Source: Arenimonas donghaensis DSM 18148 = HO3-R19
GTDB lineage: Bacteria; Pseudomonadota; Gammaproteobacteria; Xanthomonadales; Xanthomonadaceae
Assembly (NCBI RefSeq): GCF_000743535.1
Contig: NZ_AVCJ01000005.1
Location: forward strand, 1-64,000
Direction: 5' to 3'
Length of the DNA stretch: 64,000 bases
Shown here: positions 1 through 7,709 of the stretch, piece by piece
Numbering within the stretch: the first letter of the stretch is position 1
Layout of the letters: every line of letters begins with the position of its first letter
Translations under genes and position numbers: made by a program
The notes under the pieces: generated by a model
Told to the model about the DNA's origin: nothing
The model's input: only the letters and a program-made list of their open reading frames with translations
Databases searched by the model: none

Positions 1-462
1 GCGCCCGGCGCGATCGCGCCACGTGCGCCACAGCCGCCGTCGCCGGGGCCTGTCCCGGCGGCCAGTCCGGCGCCCCGGCCCGAGCCGATGTCGGCCGAAC
101 ACCGCGGCGACGCACCGCCCAGCCCGCCGCCGGTGCTGGCCAGCGAGGTGGTGGACGAACTGCGCGCCGTGATGGGCGACGAGTACCTGAGCCTGGTGCG
201 GCTGTTCCTGGAGGACGCCCCCAAACACGTGCGCGCGCTGGAAACCGCGGCCTCGGCCAGCGACATGCCGGCCATGGTGGCGCCGGCGCATACGCTCAAG
301 TCGGCCAGCGCCAACCTGGGCGCGATGGCGCTGTCGGCCGCGGCCAAGCGCATCGAACTGGGCGCCCGCCAGGGCGTGCTGCCCCGCCCGGCGGTGGCCG
401 TGGCGGTGCTGGAAAGCGAGTTCCGTCGCGCCGCGCTGGCGCTCAACGCGCTCCTGAAATAG
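1..462 (+). CDS. C-terminal part of an Hpt-domain signalling protein (partial)
   Basis: The frame is open from the first base, so the protein begins upstream. The visible part is a Pro/Ala-rich linker of about 40 residues followed by a histidine phosphotransfer (Hpt) domain. The phospho-acceptor motif AHTLKSASANLGAM is clear, with the His codon near position 289. Hpt domains at the C-terminus after such linkers usually belong to hybrid sensor kinases, where they relay phosphate from the receiver domain to a response regulator; that the missing part is a hybrid kinase is inference. An ATG at 88 could in principle start a stand-alone 124-residue Hpt protein, but the uninterrupted upstream frame argues for a larger protein. 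Confidence 0.75.
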   Translation, partial: APGAIAPRAPQPPSPGPVPAASPAPRPEPMSAEHRGDAPPSPPPVLASEVVDELRAVMGDEYLSLVRLFLEDAPKHVRALETAASASDMPAMVAPAHTLKSASANLGAMALSAAAKRIELGARQGVLPRPAVAVAVLESEFRRAALALNALLK

Positions 463-465
463 ACA

Positions 466-510
466 GGGGCGGCGGCCCCCAGGTTCAACCTGGCAGCCGC
501 CGCCCCCTTT
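466..510. terminator. Convergent GC-rich hairpin terminator
   Basis: Arms at 466-476 and 496-506 pair over 11 G/C-rich bases, and a small internal hairpin sits between them. T residues follow on the plus strand. It lies between the Hpt gene stop (462) and the bfr stop (518), which converge, so it can serve both. Confidence 0.6.
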
Positions 511-517
511 CCCCGAT

Positions 518-988
518 TCAGCTGCCCATCTTGGACTGCAGGTAGTTCTGTTCGCCGACGCGGCCGATCAGTTCGAGCTGGGTTTCGAGCCAGTCGATGT
601 GTTCTTCCTCGGACTCGAGGATGTCGGCCAGGACCTTGCGCGACACGTAGTCGGCGACCTGTTCGCAGTGCGCGATGCCGGCCTTGAGGTCGGGCACGGC
701 GTCGTGCTCGAGCTTGAGGTCGCATTCCAGCGCTTCTTTCGGCGTCTGGCCGATGCGCAGCTTGCCCAGGTTCTGCAGGTTCGGCAGGCCGTCCAGGAAC
801 AGGATGCGTTCGATGAGCATGTCGGCATGCTTCATCTCGTCGATCGATTCCTTGTACTCGTGTTCGCCCAGCTCCTTCAGGCCCCAGTTGTTGAACATGC
901 GGGCATGCAGGAAATACTGGTTGATGGCGATGAGTTCGTTGTAGAGCGCCTTGTTGAGGTGCTCGATGACCTTGGCGTCGCCTTTCAT
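518..988 (-). CDS. bfr: Bacterioferritin
   Basis: Iron-storage protein that oxidises Fe(II) at a di-iron ferroxidase centre and stores it in a 24-mer cage in the cytoplasm. The 156-residue length fits the family. Ligands are visible: Glu in [11 protein letters not shown], Glu and His around [10 protein letters not shown] (its Met is the usual haem axial ligand), and Glu/His in [13 protein letters not shown]. The start at 988 is chosen because an AGGAGG ribosome binding site lies just upstream; a longer reading to 1045 adds an unrelated N-terminus. It sits downstream of bfd on the same strand, the usual partner that reduces and releases the stored iron. Confidence 0.95.
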   Translation of the reverse strand: MKGDAKVIEHLNKALYNELIAINQYFLHARMFNNWGLKELGEHEYKESIDEMKHADMLIERILFLDGLPNLQNLGKLRIGQTPKEALECDLKLEHDAVPDLKAGIAHCEQVADYVSRKVLADILESEEEHIDWLETQLELIGRVGEQNYLQSKMGS

Positions 989-1095
989 GGCTGGCCTCCT
1001 GTTCCGTGGATACGTCGCGCAGGGTACCCCTTCCCGCCAGCCCATGCCGAAACAGGAATGCTTAGCGTTTTCACCCTCACCGGAGGGCTCACTTT

Positions 1096-1120
1096 CTGTA
1101 GGAGCGGCTTCAGCCGCGAA
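1096..1120 (+). repeat. REP-like palindromic element, copy 1
   Basis: The element reads TGTAGGAG followed by GGCTTCAGCC and CGCGAA. The self-complementary core is centred on CTTCAG. It lies between bfr and bfd. Two related copies are at 1441-1464 (same strand) and 54240-54263 (opposite strand). Confidence 0.65.
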
Positions 1121-1135
1121 GCGCTGGCTTATGCC

Positions 1136-1339
1136 TCAAGCCGCCGCCGCAAACACCGGCAGCGGGAACGCCCGCGTTGCGCGGGCCTCGTCGAGAATTT
1201 CGGCAGCCATGTCGCCGCAGCTGCCGCAGCCGCTGCCCAGCCCCGTTCGCATGGTCAGCTCGGCCACGGACGCACACCCGGCCTCGGCGGCCCGGCGGAT
1301 GTCGTGGTCGGTGACTCCATGGCAGATGCAGACGTACAT
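1136..1339 (-). CDS. bfd: Bacterioferritin-associated ferredoxin
   Basis: Small [2Fe-2S] protein that donates electrons to bacterioferritin haem to mobilise stored iron. It opens MYVCICHGVTD and has a second pair of cysteines in GSGCGSCGD, giving the four BFD cluster ligands in the expected C-x-C and C-x2-C pattern. The start at 1339 is preferred over 1375 because family members begin at this MYVC(I/L)C motif. The 67-residue length is typical, with a short Ala-rich tail. It is transcribed toward bfr, and a REP-like element lies between the two. Two Fur-box-like palindromes and a good promoter lie directly upstream, so iron-repressed expression is likely. Confidence 0.92.
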   Translation of the reverse strand: MYVCICHGVTDHDIRRAAEAGCASVAELTMRTGLGSGCGSCGDMAAEILDEARATRAFPLPVFAAAA

Positions 1340-1352
1340 GGCGGGCCGCGAT

Positions 1353-1371
1353 AATGGGAACGGTTCGCATT
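1353..1371. promoter_or_regulatory. Fur-box-like palindrome upstream of bfd
   Basis: A 19-bp near-perfect inverted repeat, AATGGGAAC-G-GTTCGCATT, has one mismatch pair between the arms. It resembles the xanthomonad Fur consensus (AATGCGAAT...ATTCTCATT type). It lies 14-32 bp upstream of the bfd start and overlaps the proposed -10 element. Fur binding is inferred from similarity only. Confidence 0.6.
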
Positions 1372-1397
1372 CCACCCCAGATGCGAATGGTTGTCAA
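1369..1397 (-). promoter_or_regulatory. Promoter of bfd (TTGACA-17-TGGAAT)
   Basis: On the minus strand the -35 hexamer TTGACA occupies 1397-1392 and a -10-like TGGAAT (4 of 6 matches) occupies 1374-1369, separated by exactly 17 bp. The spacing is ideal and both hexamers are overlapped by Fur-like palindromes. Confidence 0.55.
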
Positions 1398-1398
1398 C
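1381..1398. promoter_or_regulatory. Second Fur-box-like half-palindrome over the bfd -35
   Basis: The sequence ATGCGAATGGTTGTCAAC resembles the left part and centre of the same Fur consensus, and it covers the -35 hexamer. It is less symmetrical than the 1353-1371 box. Confidence 0.4.
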
Positions 1399-1440
1399 TA
1401 CCTTTCGCCACCCCGGCCGGGAGCCCTTCAGCCGCACCCC

Positions 1441-1464
1441 TGTGGGAGGGACTTCAGTCCCGAA
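1441..1464 (+). repeat. REP-like palindromic element, copy 2
   Basis: The element reads TGTGGGAG then GGACTTCAGTCC and CGAA, which is the same architecture as copy 1. Compensatory changes keep the stem: GGCTTCAGCC in copy 1 becomes GGACTTCAGTCC here. It lies just beyond the rppH stop codon. Confidence 0.65.
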
Positions 1465-1471
1465 AGCCGCG

Positions 1472-2026
1472 CTAGCGGTGCCGGCCGCCCGCCGCTGCCG
1501 CCACCAGGGCACGAACCGTCTCACCCGCCGGTGGGACAGCCCCCTCCCCCGCCACCTGGCGGGCGTGCGGGGCCAGGTGCTCGAGCGCCCGCACATAGAC
1601 CTCGCGCTTGAAGCTGACCACGTGCTCGGCCGGGTACCAGAAATCCACCCAGCGCCAGCTGTCGAATTCGGGCTTTTCGGTGAGATCGAGCTTCAGGTCG
1701 GCTTCCTGGCCGGTGAGCTTGAGCAGGAACCAGACCTGCTTCTGGCCAATGCAGACCGGCCGGTTGCCCCGGCGGATGCAGCGTTTGGGCAGCCGGTAGC
1801 GCAGCCAGCCGGGCGTGGCGCCCAGGACTTCGACGTGCTCGGGGGCCAGGCCCACTTCCTCGCGAAGCTCGCGATACATGGCCTCGAGCGGCGTCTCGTC
1901 GGTGTTCATGCCGCCCTGCGGGAATTGCCAACCGTCACGGTTGACCCGCCGGGCCCAGAACAGGCGACCGTCGCCGTGCATAAGCACGATGCCCACGTTC
2001 GGGCGAAAACCGTCCGGATCGACCAC
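1472..2026 (-). CDS. rppH: RNA pyrophosphohydrolase (Nudix)
   Basis: Removes pyrophosphate from 5'-triphosphate RNA to initiate 5'-dependent decay. The complete Nudix box is visible from GGMNTDE to RELREEVGL, matching GX5EX7REUXEEXGU. The N-terminus [20 protein letters not shown] and the segments GWQFPQGG and FKREVY are typical of RppH. The start is a GTG at 2026, aligned with the family start and preceded by GGAG about 10 nt upstream; the longer open frame to 2338 has no homology-like sequence. The C-terminal tail beyond the Nudix fold is Ala/Arg-rich. It diverges from the next gene. Confidence 0.9.
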   Translation of the reverse strand: MVDPDGFRPNVGIVLMHGDGRLFWARRVNRDGWQFPQGGMNTDETPLEAMYRELREEVGLAPEHVEVLGATPGWLRYRLPKRCIRRGNRPVCIGQKQVWFLLKLTGQEADLKLDLTEKPEFDSWRWVDFWYPAEHVVSFKREVYVRALEHLAPHARQVAGEGAVPPAGETVRALVAAAAGGRHR

Positions 2027-2150
2027 GGGACGGGACTCCAAAGAATCTACTGGGACCAGACTGCCACAGCGCGCGGAGCAGCCACAAGCGCGACCCGGCG
2101 CAGGCATGCGATAGCATCTGGTTTCCGGCCCTCGCCGCCACGACAGGCCC

Positions 2151-2801
2151 GTGCCCGTGACGAACGATTCGATTCCGCCGACGACGCCACCCGGCGAACC
2201 CACCGGCGCCGACGCCCTGGCCGCCCTGGCCCGCACCGAGCAACGCATGGTGCGGCTGACCTTCTGGCAGACCCTGCTGTCGGTGGCCGGCGCGCTGATC
2301 GCCATCCTGGCGCTGTTCGCCACCCTGCGTGAATCCAACGAAGTGCGCCGGCAAACCGCCGCGGCCGTCTGGCCCTACATCCAGGTGCAGATGAACGACT
2401 TCGACCTGGGCGACACGGCCGCGCTGTCGCTGTCGTTCACAAATACCGGGGTCGGCCCGGCCAAGGTTCGCAGCCTGCGCATGACCCTGGACGGCGAACC
2501 CGTGCCGGACTGGCCGGGCCTGCTGACCCGCCTGGACCAGCCGGCCGACAGCCCCTACGGCCGCGATTTCATCAGCCAGCGGGTGCTGGCCCCGGGCGAA
2601 AGCGTCACCGTGTTCCAAACCCAACACCCGCCGCTGGTGCGCGCCCTGCAGGCCGCCATCCGGCGCCCGGGCACCGTGCTGAGCATGTGTTATTGCTCGA
2701 TCTTCGACGAGTGCTGGCAGGCTGAAAGCGGCCCGGTGCCCGAAGACCCGCGGCCGGTGGCCGCCTGCCCGGCCGACGGGCCGGGGCAATTCCAGGGCTG
2801 A
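2151..2801 (+). CDS. Hypothetical single-TM protein
   Basis: I do not recognise a named family. The 216-residue protein has a Pro-rich N-terminus, one hydrophobic segment around residues 38-58 ([19 protein letters not shown]), and a soluble domain with beta-strand character ([17 protein letters not shown]). That segment resembles extracytoplasmic domains that follow an RESNEVRRQ membrane-proximal linker. The C-terminal part has Cys in [13 protein letters not shown]. The start is GTG 2151, or possibly GTG 2157, with no strong ribosome binding site. It is divergent from rppH. Confidence 0.6.
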   Translation: MPVTNDSIPPTTPPGEPTGADALAALARTEQRMVRLTFWQTLLSVAGALIAILALFATLRESNEVRRQTAAAVWPYIQVQMNDFDLGDTAALSLSFTNTGVGPAKVRSLRMTLDGEPVPDWPGLLTRLDQPADSPYGRDFISQRVLAPGESVTVFQTQHPPLVRALQAAIRRPGTVLSMCYCSIFDECWQAESGPVPEDPRPVAACPADGPGQFQG

Positions 2802-2816
2802 AAACGCGGCGGGAAT

Positions 2817-2845
2817 TTGACAGCGGCCCGGCGAGGCCCCAGAAT
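2817..2845 (+). promoter_or_regulatory. Promoter of tRNA-Met
   Basis: TTGACA at 2817-2822 and CAGAAT at 2840-2845 are separated by 17 bp of GC-rich sequence, with a GC-rich discriminator after. The transcript would start near 2852. A perfect hairpin CTATCCG-CAA-CGGATAG (2854-2870) lies in the leader just before the mature tRNA. Confidence 0.6.
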
Positions 2846-2879
2846 TCGCGGCCCTATCCGCAACGGATAGCGGCACGTT

Positions 2880-2956
2880 GGCTATGTAGCTCAGCCGGTT
2901 AGAGCACGTCACTCATAATGACGGGGTCGGTGGTTCGAGTCCACCCATAGCCACCA
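2880..2956 (+). tRNA. tRNA-Met(CAT), elongator type
   Basis: A complete 77-nt cloverleaf. The acceptor arms GGCTATG and CATAGCC pair, the discriminator is A, and CCA is encoded. The D-arm contains AGCTCAGCCGGTTAGAGC. The anticodon stem-loop CGTCA-CTCATAA-TGACG gives anticodon CAT, and the T-arm contains GGTTCGAGTCC. The GGCTA acceptor and the loop match elongator Met rather than initiator (CGCGGGG) or lysidine Ile2 (GGCCCCU) tRNAs. Its 3' end borders a low-GC island, a common integration target. Confidence 0.95.
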
Positions 2957-3128
2957 TCACTAAACCCGCGAATTTGCGGGTTTTTTTGTGGCTTCCCCGC
3001 GGCCCGGTTTCGATGCCAAAGAGGCCTGTGACAGTTTCTGTGGCAGTTCTGTGCCAGCGTCGACACCCTGGGGCCAGCCGAAACGACTCCATCACTTCTG
3101 TGGCAAGCAGTTTGTCCACATGACCCTG
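2913..3128 (-). pseudogene. Possible integrase C-terminal vestige running into tRNA-Met
   Basis: An open minus-strand frame runs from just after a stop (3129-3131) into the tRNA. It encodes HVDKLLATEVMESF, then WHRTATETVTG, and ends MGGLEPPTPSL where it overlaps the tRNA antisense. C-termini that read into the tRNA in this way are typical of annotated tRNA-site integrases, so this could be the tail of a lost island integrase. No recombinase catalytic motif (R...HxxR...Y) is present, so the call is weak. The rest of 2988-3248 holds no convincing gene. Confidence 0.3.
2962..2987 (+). terminator. Rho-independent terminator of tRNA-Met
   Basis: The stem AACCCGC/GCGGGTT with loop GAATTT... is followed by seven T residues at 2981-2987, directly after the tRNA. 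Confidence 0.85.
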
Positions 3129-3248
3129 TCAGGCGACGTGCTTTGGTCCCCCGGAGCTAGGGACTCCGTGACGACCCCAGCACCCATGTGCGTCACACGA
3201 CCTTAGACCGAAAGCCCTAATACTTTCGAGTTTGGCGCCGCTTCTAGC

Positions 3249-4538
3249 TCAGGCTGCATCCGCTGAGAAGCCGGCTTCCCAGGGCAAGGCGTCGACAGCA
3301 AGGCGCCCCTCCTCAAGATCAAATGGCGCCACTACCAACCTGAGCTGCGCGTCGAAGACGAAATCATCCAACGGAGCTTGGAAGGTGGCCGTACGGGGGT
3401 AGACCAGAACCAACGTCCCTTTCCCATCGAGGTAGCGCTGCCCGTAGGCGAATAGCTGGTAGAAGTCGCTCTGGCTGAGTCCATACTTGTCCCCGTTGCC
3501 GCCAAACGACTCGTCCAGTCTCTTCCATTTTGTATCCAGCACAACGCGCTGTTGTCCACGCTGGACAAGGAAATCCGGCTTGAGCAGGAACCACGACTCG
3601 CCCTTGTGGCTGCACAGATACCTGCTCGACGCAGAGGGGGTCAAAACAGCATCGGGTGGAAGCATCCTACGTAGGCAGGCTTCCACATACCGTTCGAATA
3701 CCCTCTCCATGGGGAAGAGCAGGCTTGCTCCATACCACTCGCCCAGAATCGACATGGGCGTTTGCTCGTTCAAAATCAACGAGCACCACGGGCGGGCCGG
3801 GCGGTAGTGGGCCATTAGGCGGTCGTCCCGCCAGCGACGAAAATCACTCGCCATGTCCTTACTGGTCGGCACGGGTGCCAGGAACGTCGCGAGCTCGTGT
3901 GACAGTCGCCAGTTGCTTGGATCCCGCGTGATTCGGCACACCCGATCCAGAGCGGTACGCAGCAGGCGGTTCTCGGGGCGATCCGCATCGAATACATCAT
4001 GCTCGATATGGAACAGGTGTTGTCGTCCCGGCGGCTGCCGAAGTTGCCTGTCTACATCCAACCGACCGCGCAGAAAACGTTGCTGTTCCTGAACCGATCG
4101 GTAGTCAAAGCGGACTCCCCGCTTAACCAAGCGGTCGAGTTCGGAGAGGAACTGGCCCATCACCCATTCCGTCAGCGGAGCGGAGAACGTCTGAATGTGC
4201 GTCGGACCAGTTTCGCGTGTCGGAAGATTGAGGCAACGCGCAAGCATCTTGCGCAGCAGTCTCCGCGCGCGCTCCTCGTCGTCCATGCCTTCCACGCACT
4301 TTGGCAAGATCTCAATCCGCGTACCACAAGGCGTCTCGAGGACTCCTACGTAGTTGTCCAGACGCAGCCAGCGACGATCCTCAAGCTGAACGAGCGAGGC
4401 GCCGGACTGACGCAGACGCGCACTTTCCTTGCACAACCACTCGAACGCGCTGTCCGGGACATGAGCCTCGTCGAGCGACATCTGCGCCAATGGCGAAGTC
4501 GTTAGGCGGGCGTACTCGCGGACGACGACCGATCGCAT
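3249..4538 (-). CDS. mcrC: McrC nuclease subunit of an McrBC-type restriction system
   Basis: Partner of the McrB GTPase in modification-dependent (type IV) restriction; McrC supplies the nuclease and stimulates GTP hydrolysis. At 429 residues, the N-terminal part (residues 1-130) resembles the McrB-contacting region, and the C-terminal half has a PD-(D/E)XK active site: Asp322 in KPDFLV, then Asp335-Thr-Lys337 in VVLDTKWK, followed by the conserved SDFYQLFAYGQRYL helix. It lies 3 bp after mcrB on the same strand, so the two are co-transcribed. All catalytic residues are intact, so the system looks functional. Confidence 0.9.
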   Translation of the reverse strand: MRSVVVREYARLTTSPLAQMSLDEAHVPDSAFEWLCKESARLRQSGASLVQLEDRRWLRLDNYVGVLETPCGTRIEILPKCVEGMDDEERARRLLRKMLARCLNLPTRETGPTHIQTFSAPLTEWVMGQFLSELDRLVKRGVRFDYRSVQEQQRFLRGRLDVDRQLRQPPGRQHLFHIEHDVFDADRPENRLLRTALDRVCRITRDPSNWRLSHELATFLAPVPTSKDMASDFRRWRDDRLMAHYRPARPWCSLILNEQTPMSILGEWYGASLLFPMERVFERYVEACLRRMLPPDAVLTPSASSRYLCSHKGESWFLLKPDFLVQRGQQRVVLDTKWKRLDESFGGNGDKYGLSQSDFYQLFAYGQRYLDGKGTLVLVYPRTATFQAPLDDFVFDAQLRLVVAPFDLEEGRLAVDALPWEAGFSADAA

Positions 4539-4541
4539 GGA

Positions 4542-7064
4542 TCAGGCCTTCGCGGCCTCAATGATCCCGAAATAACTCTCGGGCCGGCCAAAGGCTCGCG
4601 GATCCAGCCGCCACAACCTGGCCTCGGAGGGAACCTCGGCCCCGGCGCCGAAAAGGGCTTCGGCACTGTATGGCGGTGGCACCACAAAACGGCATCCAGC
4701 GGGCTTGCGATGGTCGTTGAGCACCCAGGCGATGCGCTGCCAGTCCTCGAAGAAGTATTCCTGGAGCAGCGGCAATACCTGGTTGCGGAAGACAGTCGCC
4801 AGGCTGGCCAGGTCGTCGTCGTTCTGCAGCGACATGAAGTAGGCGTGCCCCAGCATATGGTCGCGATCCAGAAGCACTTCGATGCGACGGTTCAAGGTGG
4901 CGAGCAGGCTCTGAAGGTCCACACCAGCCACGACCACACCCGACAGAAGCTCCGGGCGCGGTGGCATCTCGATGAACTCGAAGCGCCGCCGCAGGGCGAT
5001 GTCGAGGCCCGCCAGTGATCGGTCCGCGGTGTTCATCGTGCCGATCAGATGGACATTGCCCGGAACGCTGAAAGGCTTCTTCGAGTATGGCAATTCACAT
5101 TGCAGCGCTTCCGGGGCGCCGGCGCGCTTGGAAGGTTCAATCAGCGTGATAAGTTCGCCGAAGATACGCGAGACATTGCCGCGGTTGATCTCGTCGATGA
5201 TCAGGACCCGTGGTTTCACTGCCTCCTCGCCACTCTCGCGCCCTTTCAGCAATGTCCGCAGCTTGTCAAGGTTGATCGAACCCGACCGCAATTCGTACAC
5301 CGTCATCTGGCTGAAGCGGTTCTCCATTAGCGCTTCCAGCGGCAATGCCGGGTTGTAAACGCGCAGCCAGCGGATGCTCCGGCACTGCGCGTAGGTGTCG
5401 CCATTGTCTCGATCGATGCACCGGTAGTCGCTGGTGATCTCGCCAATCGCACGGAACTTTAGGTTGCCTTCCGAGACGACGATGAGGTCCTTCTGCTTCA
5501 TCTGATTTACGAAGGTATTGATCGCGGTGATCGGATAGTCGCCCAAAGCCAACGGCTCGCCGACCGAGCTAAAAACTCTCTGGATTTCCTCGCGTGAGCG
5601 GCAACTGGAGAAATCCGCGCCACCGCCAAATCCCATCAGCGCAATGCCATTCTCGACGCATTCCTCGTAGATGTGGCCTTCCGTCGCGGAGTCACCTAGC
5701 GACAGCTTCCAAATGCGGCGTCCGGCAAGGTCGATAGGGAGGCCGGCCTCCTTGATCACGCGCGTGCGTGCCGAGTTGCACAAGCGCTTAAACACGCCAT
5801 CGGTCACCTCGTAGCGCAACTGACCCGATTCTTCGTCGGTTGCGGCGCGCACGCCCTCTACAAAGTCCTCGTAGCTGAAACTCTGGTGGAAAGTCACGAA
5901 CTCGATCAACCCTTCCTTGACCAAGTCGTCAAAGCGCTTCTTGAGTTGCGGACGATCATCCGGATCACCATTCTCGGCGAGGAAGGCAGGATCGAGCACC
6001 TCCAACGCCTTGGCGACCGTCTCGAAGGTCTTGCCGGTTCCCGGCGGTCCGTAAAGGATTTGATTAAGCGGCGTCATGGACGGCTTCTTGGGTTTGATCG
6101 ACTGAAGAATGGGTGCAGGTACACCCGCGATCGCGGCTGGCTGCGGCGTCACGTCGGCCTTAGCCTCGATGCGGTAGCTGCCGTCCGCTTGCTGGTGGAT
6201 GCGGATGATGTCGCCGGCCTTGGCGCCAATGCTGCCAAAGTAGCCGTTCAGGCGCTTGCGCAGGCGGCCGCTGCCGCCTGCACCAGTCACCCGGATATCG
6301 GAGTCGAAAAACTGGCCGGTGTCGGTTACGAAACGGGCTGTGTCGCCGGCCTCGGCATCGGTGGCGCCCCCGTACATCGACTCCGGGAACGGCGCCGACA
6401 CCAGGTTGACCGTCAAGTAGCCATTCTTGACCGCGCCTTCGCTCAGCTTGATCTCCAGCGGGTTGCTGTAGACCCAGTCCTTCCACACCCGTTCGCTGAA
6501 AGCGACGACGCCCTCTTCGGGCTTGCGGTGCTCGGCCAGCATCCGGTACAGAACGCTCTGCGGCGCGGCGCTGTCCGACAGCGGCATCTGCAAGAAATGC
6601 AGTAGCGGTTTGCGCAGGTAGATGCAGGCCACCAGTGGTGCCTGTTGTGACTGGTAGTGGAACGCGATCTTCCAGCGGTAGGCGGCGCCGAGCGGGCTCT
6701 TGTCGATTTCGTCAAGCCGACCGGCCCGCGCCGACTCGGCGACTGCGACCACGTGTCCTCGGACTACGTCGAAGGCGGCTTGCGGGGTGTCGCCGAACTT
6801 GCGATACCAGCCGTACTGAGCGTCGTAGGCGAGCGACGCATCGCCCTCCTTGTCGGTGGTATCGTTTCGCGAATAGATGCCGAACTTGAACGCCGAGCCG
6901 CCCCAGATACTGCCGTATTCGTCCAGCCGGCTTTCCATCCAGTAGGTGAAAGTCTCCTTGTCTCCAACCGCGGTGTATTCGGCCAGAGACATTGTGCGAA
7001 GGCGTTCTATCGGCCAAGTCTGGAGGAAATCCTCCCAAAGCGCATCGTTAGTGCTAAAGGCCAT
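4542..7064 (-). CDS. mcrB: McrB-like GTPase with inserted EVE/PUA-like domain
   Basis: AAA+ motor of an McrBC-type system that translocates on DNA after recognising modified bases. Walker A GPPGTGKT is at 339-346, Walker B VLIIDEIN at 619-626, and the McrB signature MNTADRS at 677-683. The N-terminal 300 residues (YWMESRLDEYGSIWGG, then RLNGYFGSIGAKAGDIIRI near 271-289) are not E. coli McrB-like and probably carry a different DNA-recognition module. Between Walker A and B, about residues 450-570 (IWKLSLGD...IALMGFG...DLIVV...FRAIGEIT...RSIRWL) have the strand pattern of an EVE/PUA-like domain that reads modified bases; this is my inference. It is directly upstream of mcrC. Length is 840 residues against about 460 for E. 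coli McrB. Confidence 0.88.
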   Translation of the reverse strand: MAFSTNDALWEDFLQTWPIERLRTMSLAEYTAVGDKETFTYWMESRLDEYGSIWGGSAFKFGIYSRNDTTDKEGDASLAYDAQYGWYRKFGDTPQAAFDVVRGHVVAVAESARAGRLDEIDKSPLGAAYRWKIAFHYQSQQAPLVACIYLRKPLLHFLQMPLSDSAAPQSVLYRMLAEHRKPEEGVVAFSERVWKDWVYSNPLEIKLSEGAVKNGYLTVNLVSAPFPESMYGGATDAEAGDTARFVTDTGQFFDSDIRVTGAGGSGRLRKRLNGYFGSIGAKAGDIIRIHQQADGSYRIEAKADVTPQPAAIAGVPAPILQSIKPKKPSMTPLNQILYGPPGTGKTFETVAKALEVLDPAFLAENGDPDDRPQLKKRFDDLVKEGLIEFVTFHQSFSYEDFVEGVRAATDEESGQLRYEVTDGVFKRLCNSARTRVIKEAGLPIDLAGRRIWKLSLGDSATEGHIYEECVENGIALMGFGGGADFSSCRSREEIQRVFSSVGEPLALGDYPITAINTFVNQMKQKDLIVVSEGNLKFRAIGEITSDYRCIDRDNGDTYAQCRSIRWLRVYNPALPLEALMENRFSQMTVYELRSGSINLDKLRTLLKGRESGEEAVKPRVLIIDEINRGNVSRIFGELITLIEPSKRAGAPEALQCELPYSKKPFSVPGNVHLIGTMNTADRSLAGLDIALRRRFEFIEMPPRPELLSGVVVAGVDLQSLLATLNRRIEVLLDRDHMLGHAYFMSLQNDDDLASLATVFRNQVLPLLQEYFFEDWQRIAWVLNDHRKPAGCRFVVPPPYSAEALFGAGAEVPSEARLWRLDPRAFGRPESYFGIIEAAKA

Positions 7065-7394
7065 CTCAAATGCGCTCCGTTAGACAGCAAGTTGAATTGA
7101 GAGTTGCTAATTTTCGGCAAAAGTCCAATCGATACGCGAACAGGCTCCACTAGCCCTACTCCGCAAATCGATCCCCTGGCTGACGAGATCGATACTGCAT
7201 CGTAGGCTCGAATCACTAGTAATTTTCAGGTGACCCAAACAGTCCAAGTTGCGTAGCATTTTGATTCTTGGGCGACTTCCGCCACAGCGCAGCTGGCGAA
7301 CGAGATTAACGCCTAGTCGCAGTCGAAACACCAGACACATCTAGAAACCTCGCTTGAGTGAGAATTTTTCTCAACTCACGGCGAGCTGAGCTAG
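7065..7394. other. Low-GC intergenic region upstream of mcrB
   Basis: No convincing gene is seen. The sequence has many short A/T-rich stretches and visibly lower GC than the chromosome around it, and it must contain the mcrBC promoter. Short open frames on the minus strand have no recognisable motifs. Confidence 0.5.
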
Positions 7395-7664
7395 TCACGC
7401 CCACTGGTTCAAGCCGGCCCTAGATTCTTGGTCGCCGGAAACGTGCCAATGCTCGTCAACCAAGCTCATTACGCCGGTGGGGTTAATTTGCCGCTCACGG
7501 CAACATTGTTTTGCTCGCCCATCAACAGGCCGGACTAGAATTTGGATGCCCAGCTTGTCCTCCAAATTGGTCGGCGACAGGCCGCTGGACCACTCGGGAA
7601 TAGGGATTCGCAAAGCCCACCCAGAGCGATAAACTCGCCCATCGCGGCACTTCGAAACAGCCAC
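7395..7664 (-). CDS. Small hypothetical protein in the island (doubtful)
   Basis: An 89-residue open frame starts at a GTG (7664), with GAGGG about 5 nt upstream. The predicted product is Cys- and Trp-containing (WALRIPIPEWSSGL, AKQCCRERQ) with no recognised family. It would be divergent from the HNH gene 45 bp away. It may be a real accessory gene or chance coding in a low-GC spacer. Confidence 0.25.
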   Translation of the reverse strand: MAVSKCRDGRVYRSGWALRIPIPEWSSGLSPTNLEDKLGIQILVRPVDGRAKQCCRERQINPTGVMSLVDEHWHVSGDQESRAGLNQWA

Positions 7665-7709
7665 TGACCCTCGAAGTAGTACAGATTATCTTGTACCGAG
7701 ATCAAACTC

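Noticed and set aside
3249-7064. Interpretation of the McrBC genes as part of a CoCoNuT-type multi-gene system
   Set aside because: No helicase, coiled-coil McrC fusion or accessory nuclease of that system adjoins; McrC has an ordinary length.
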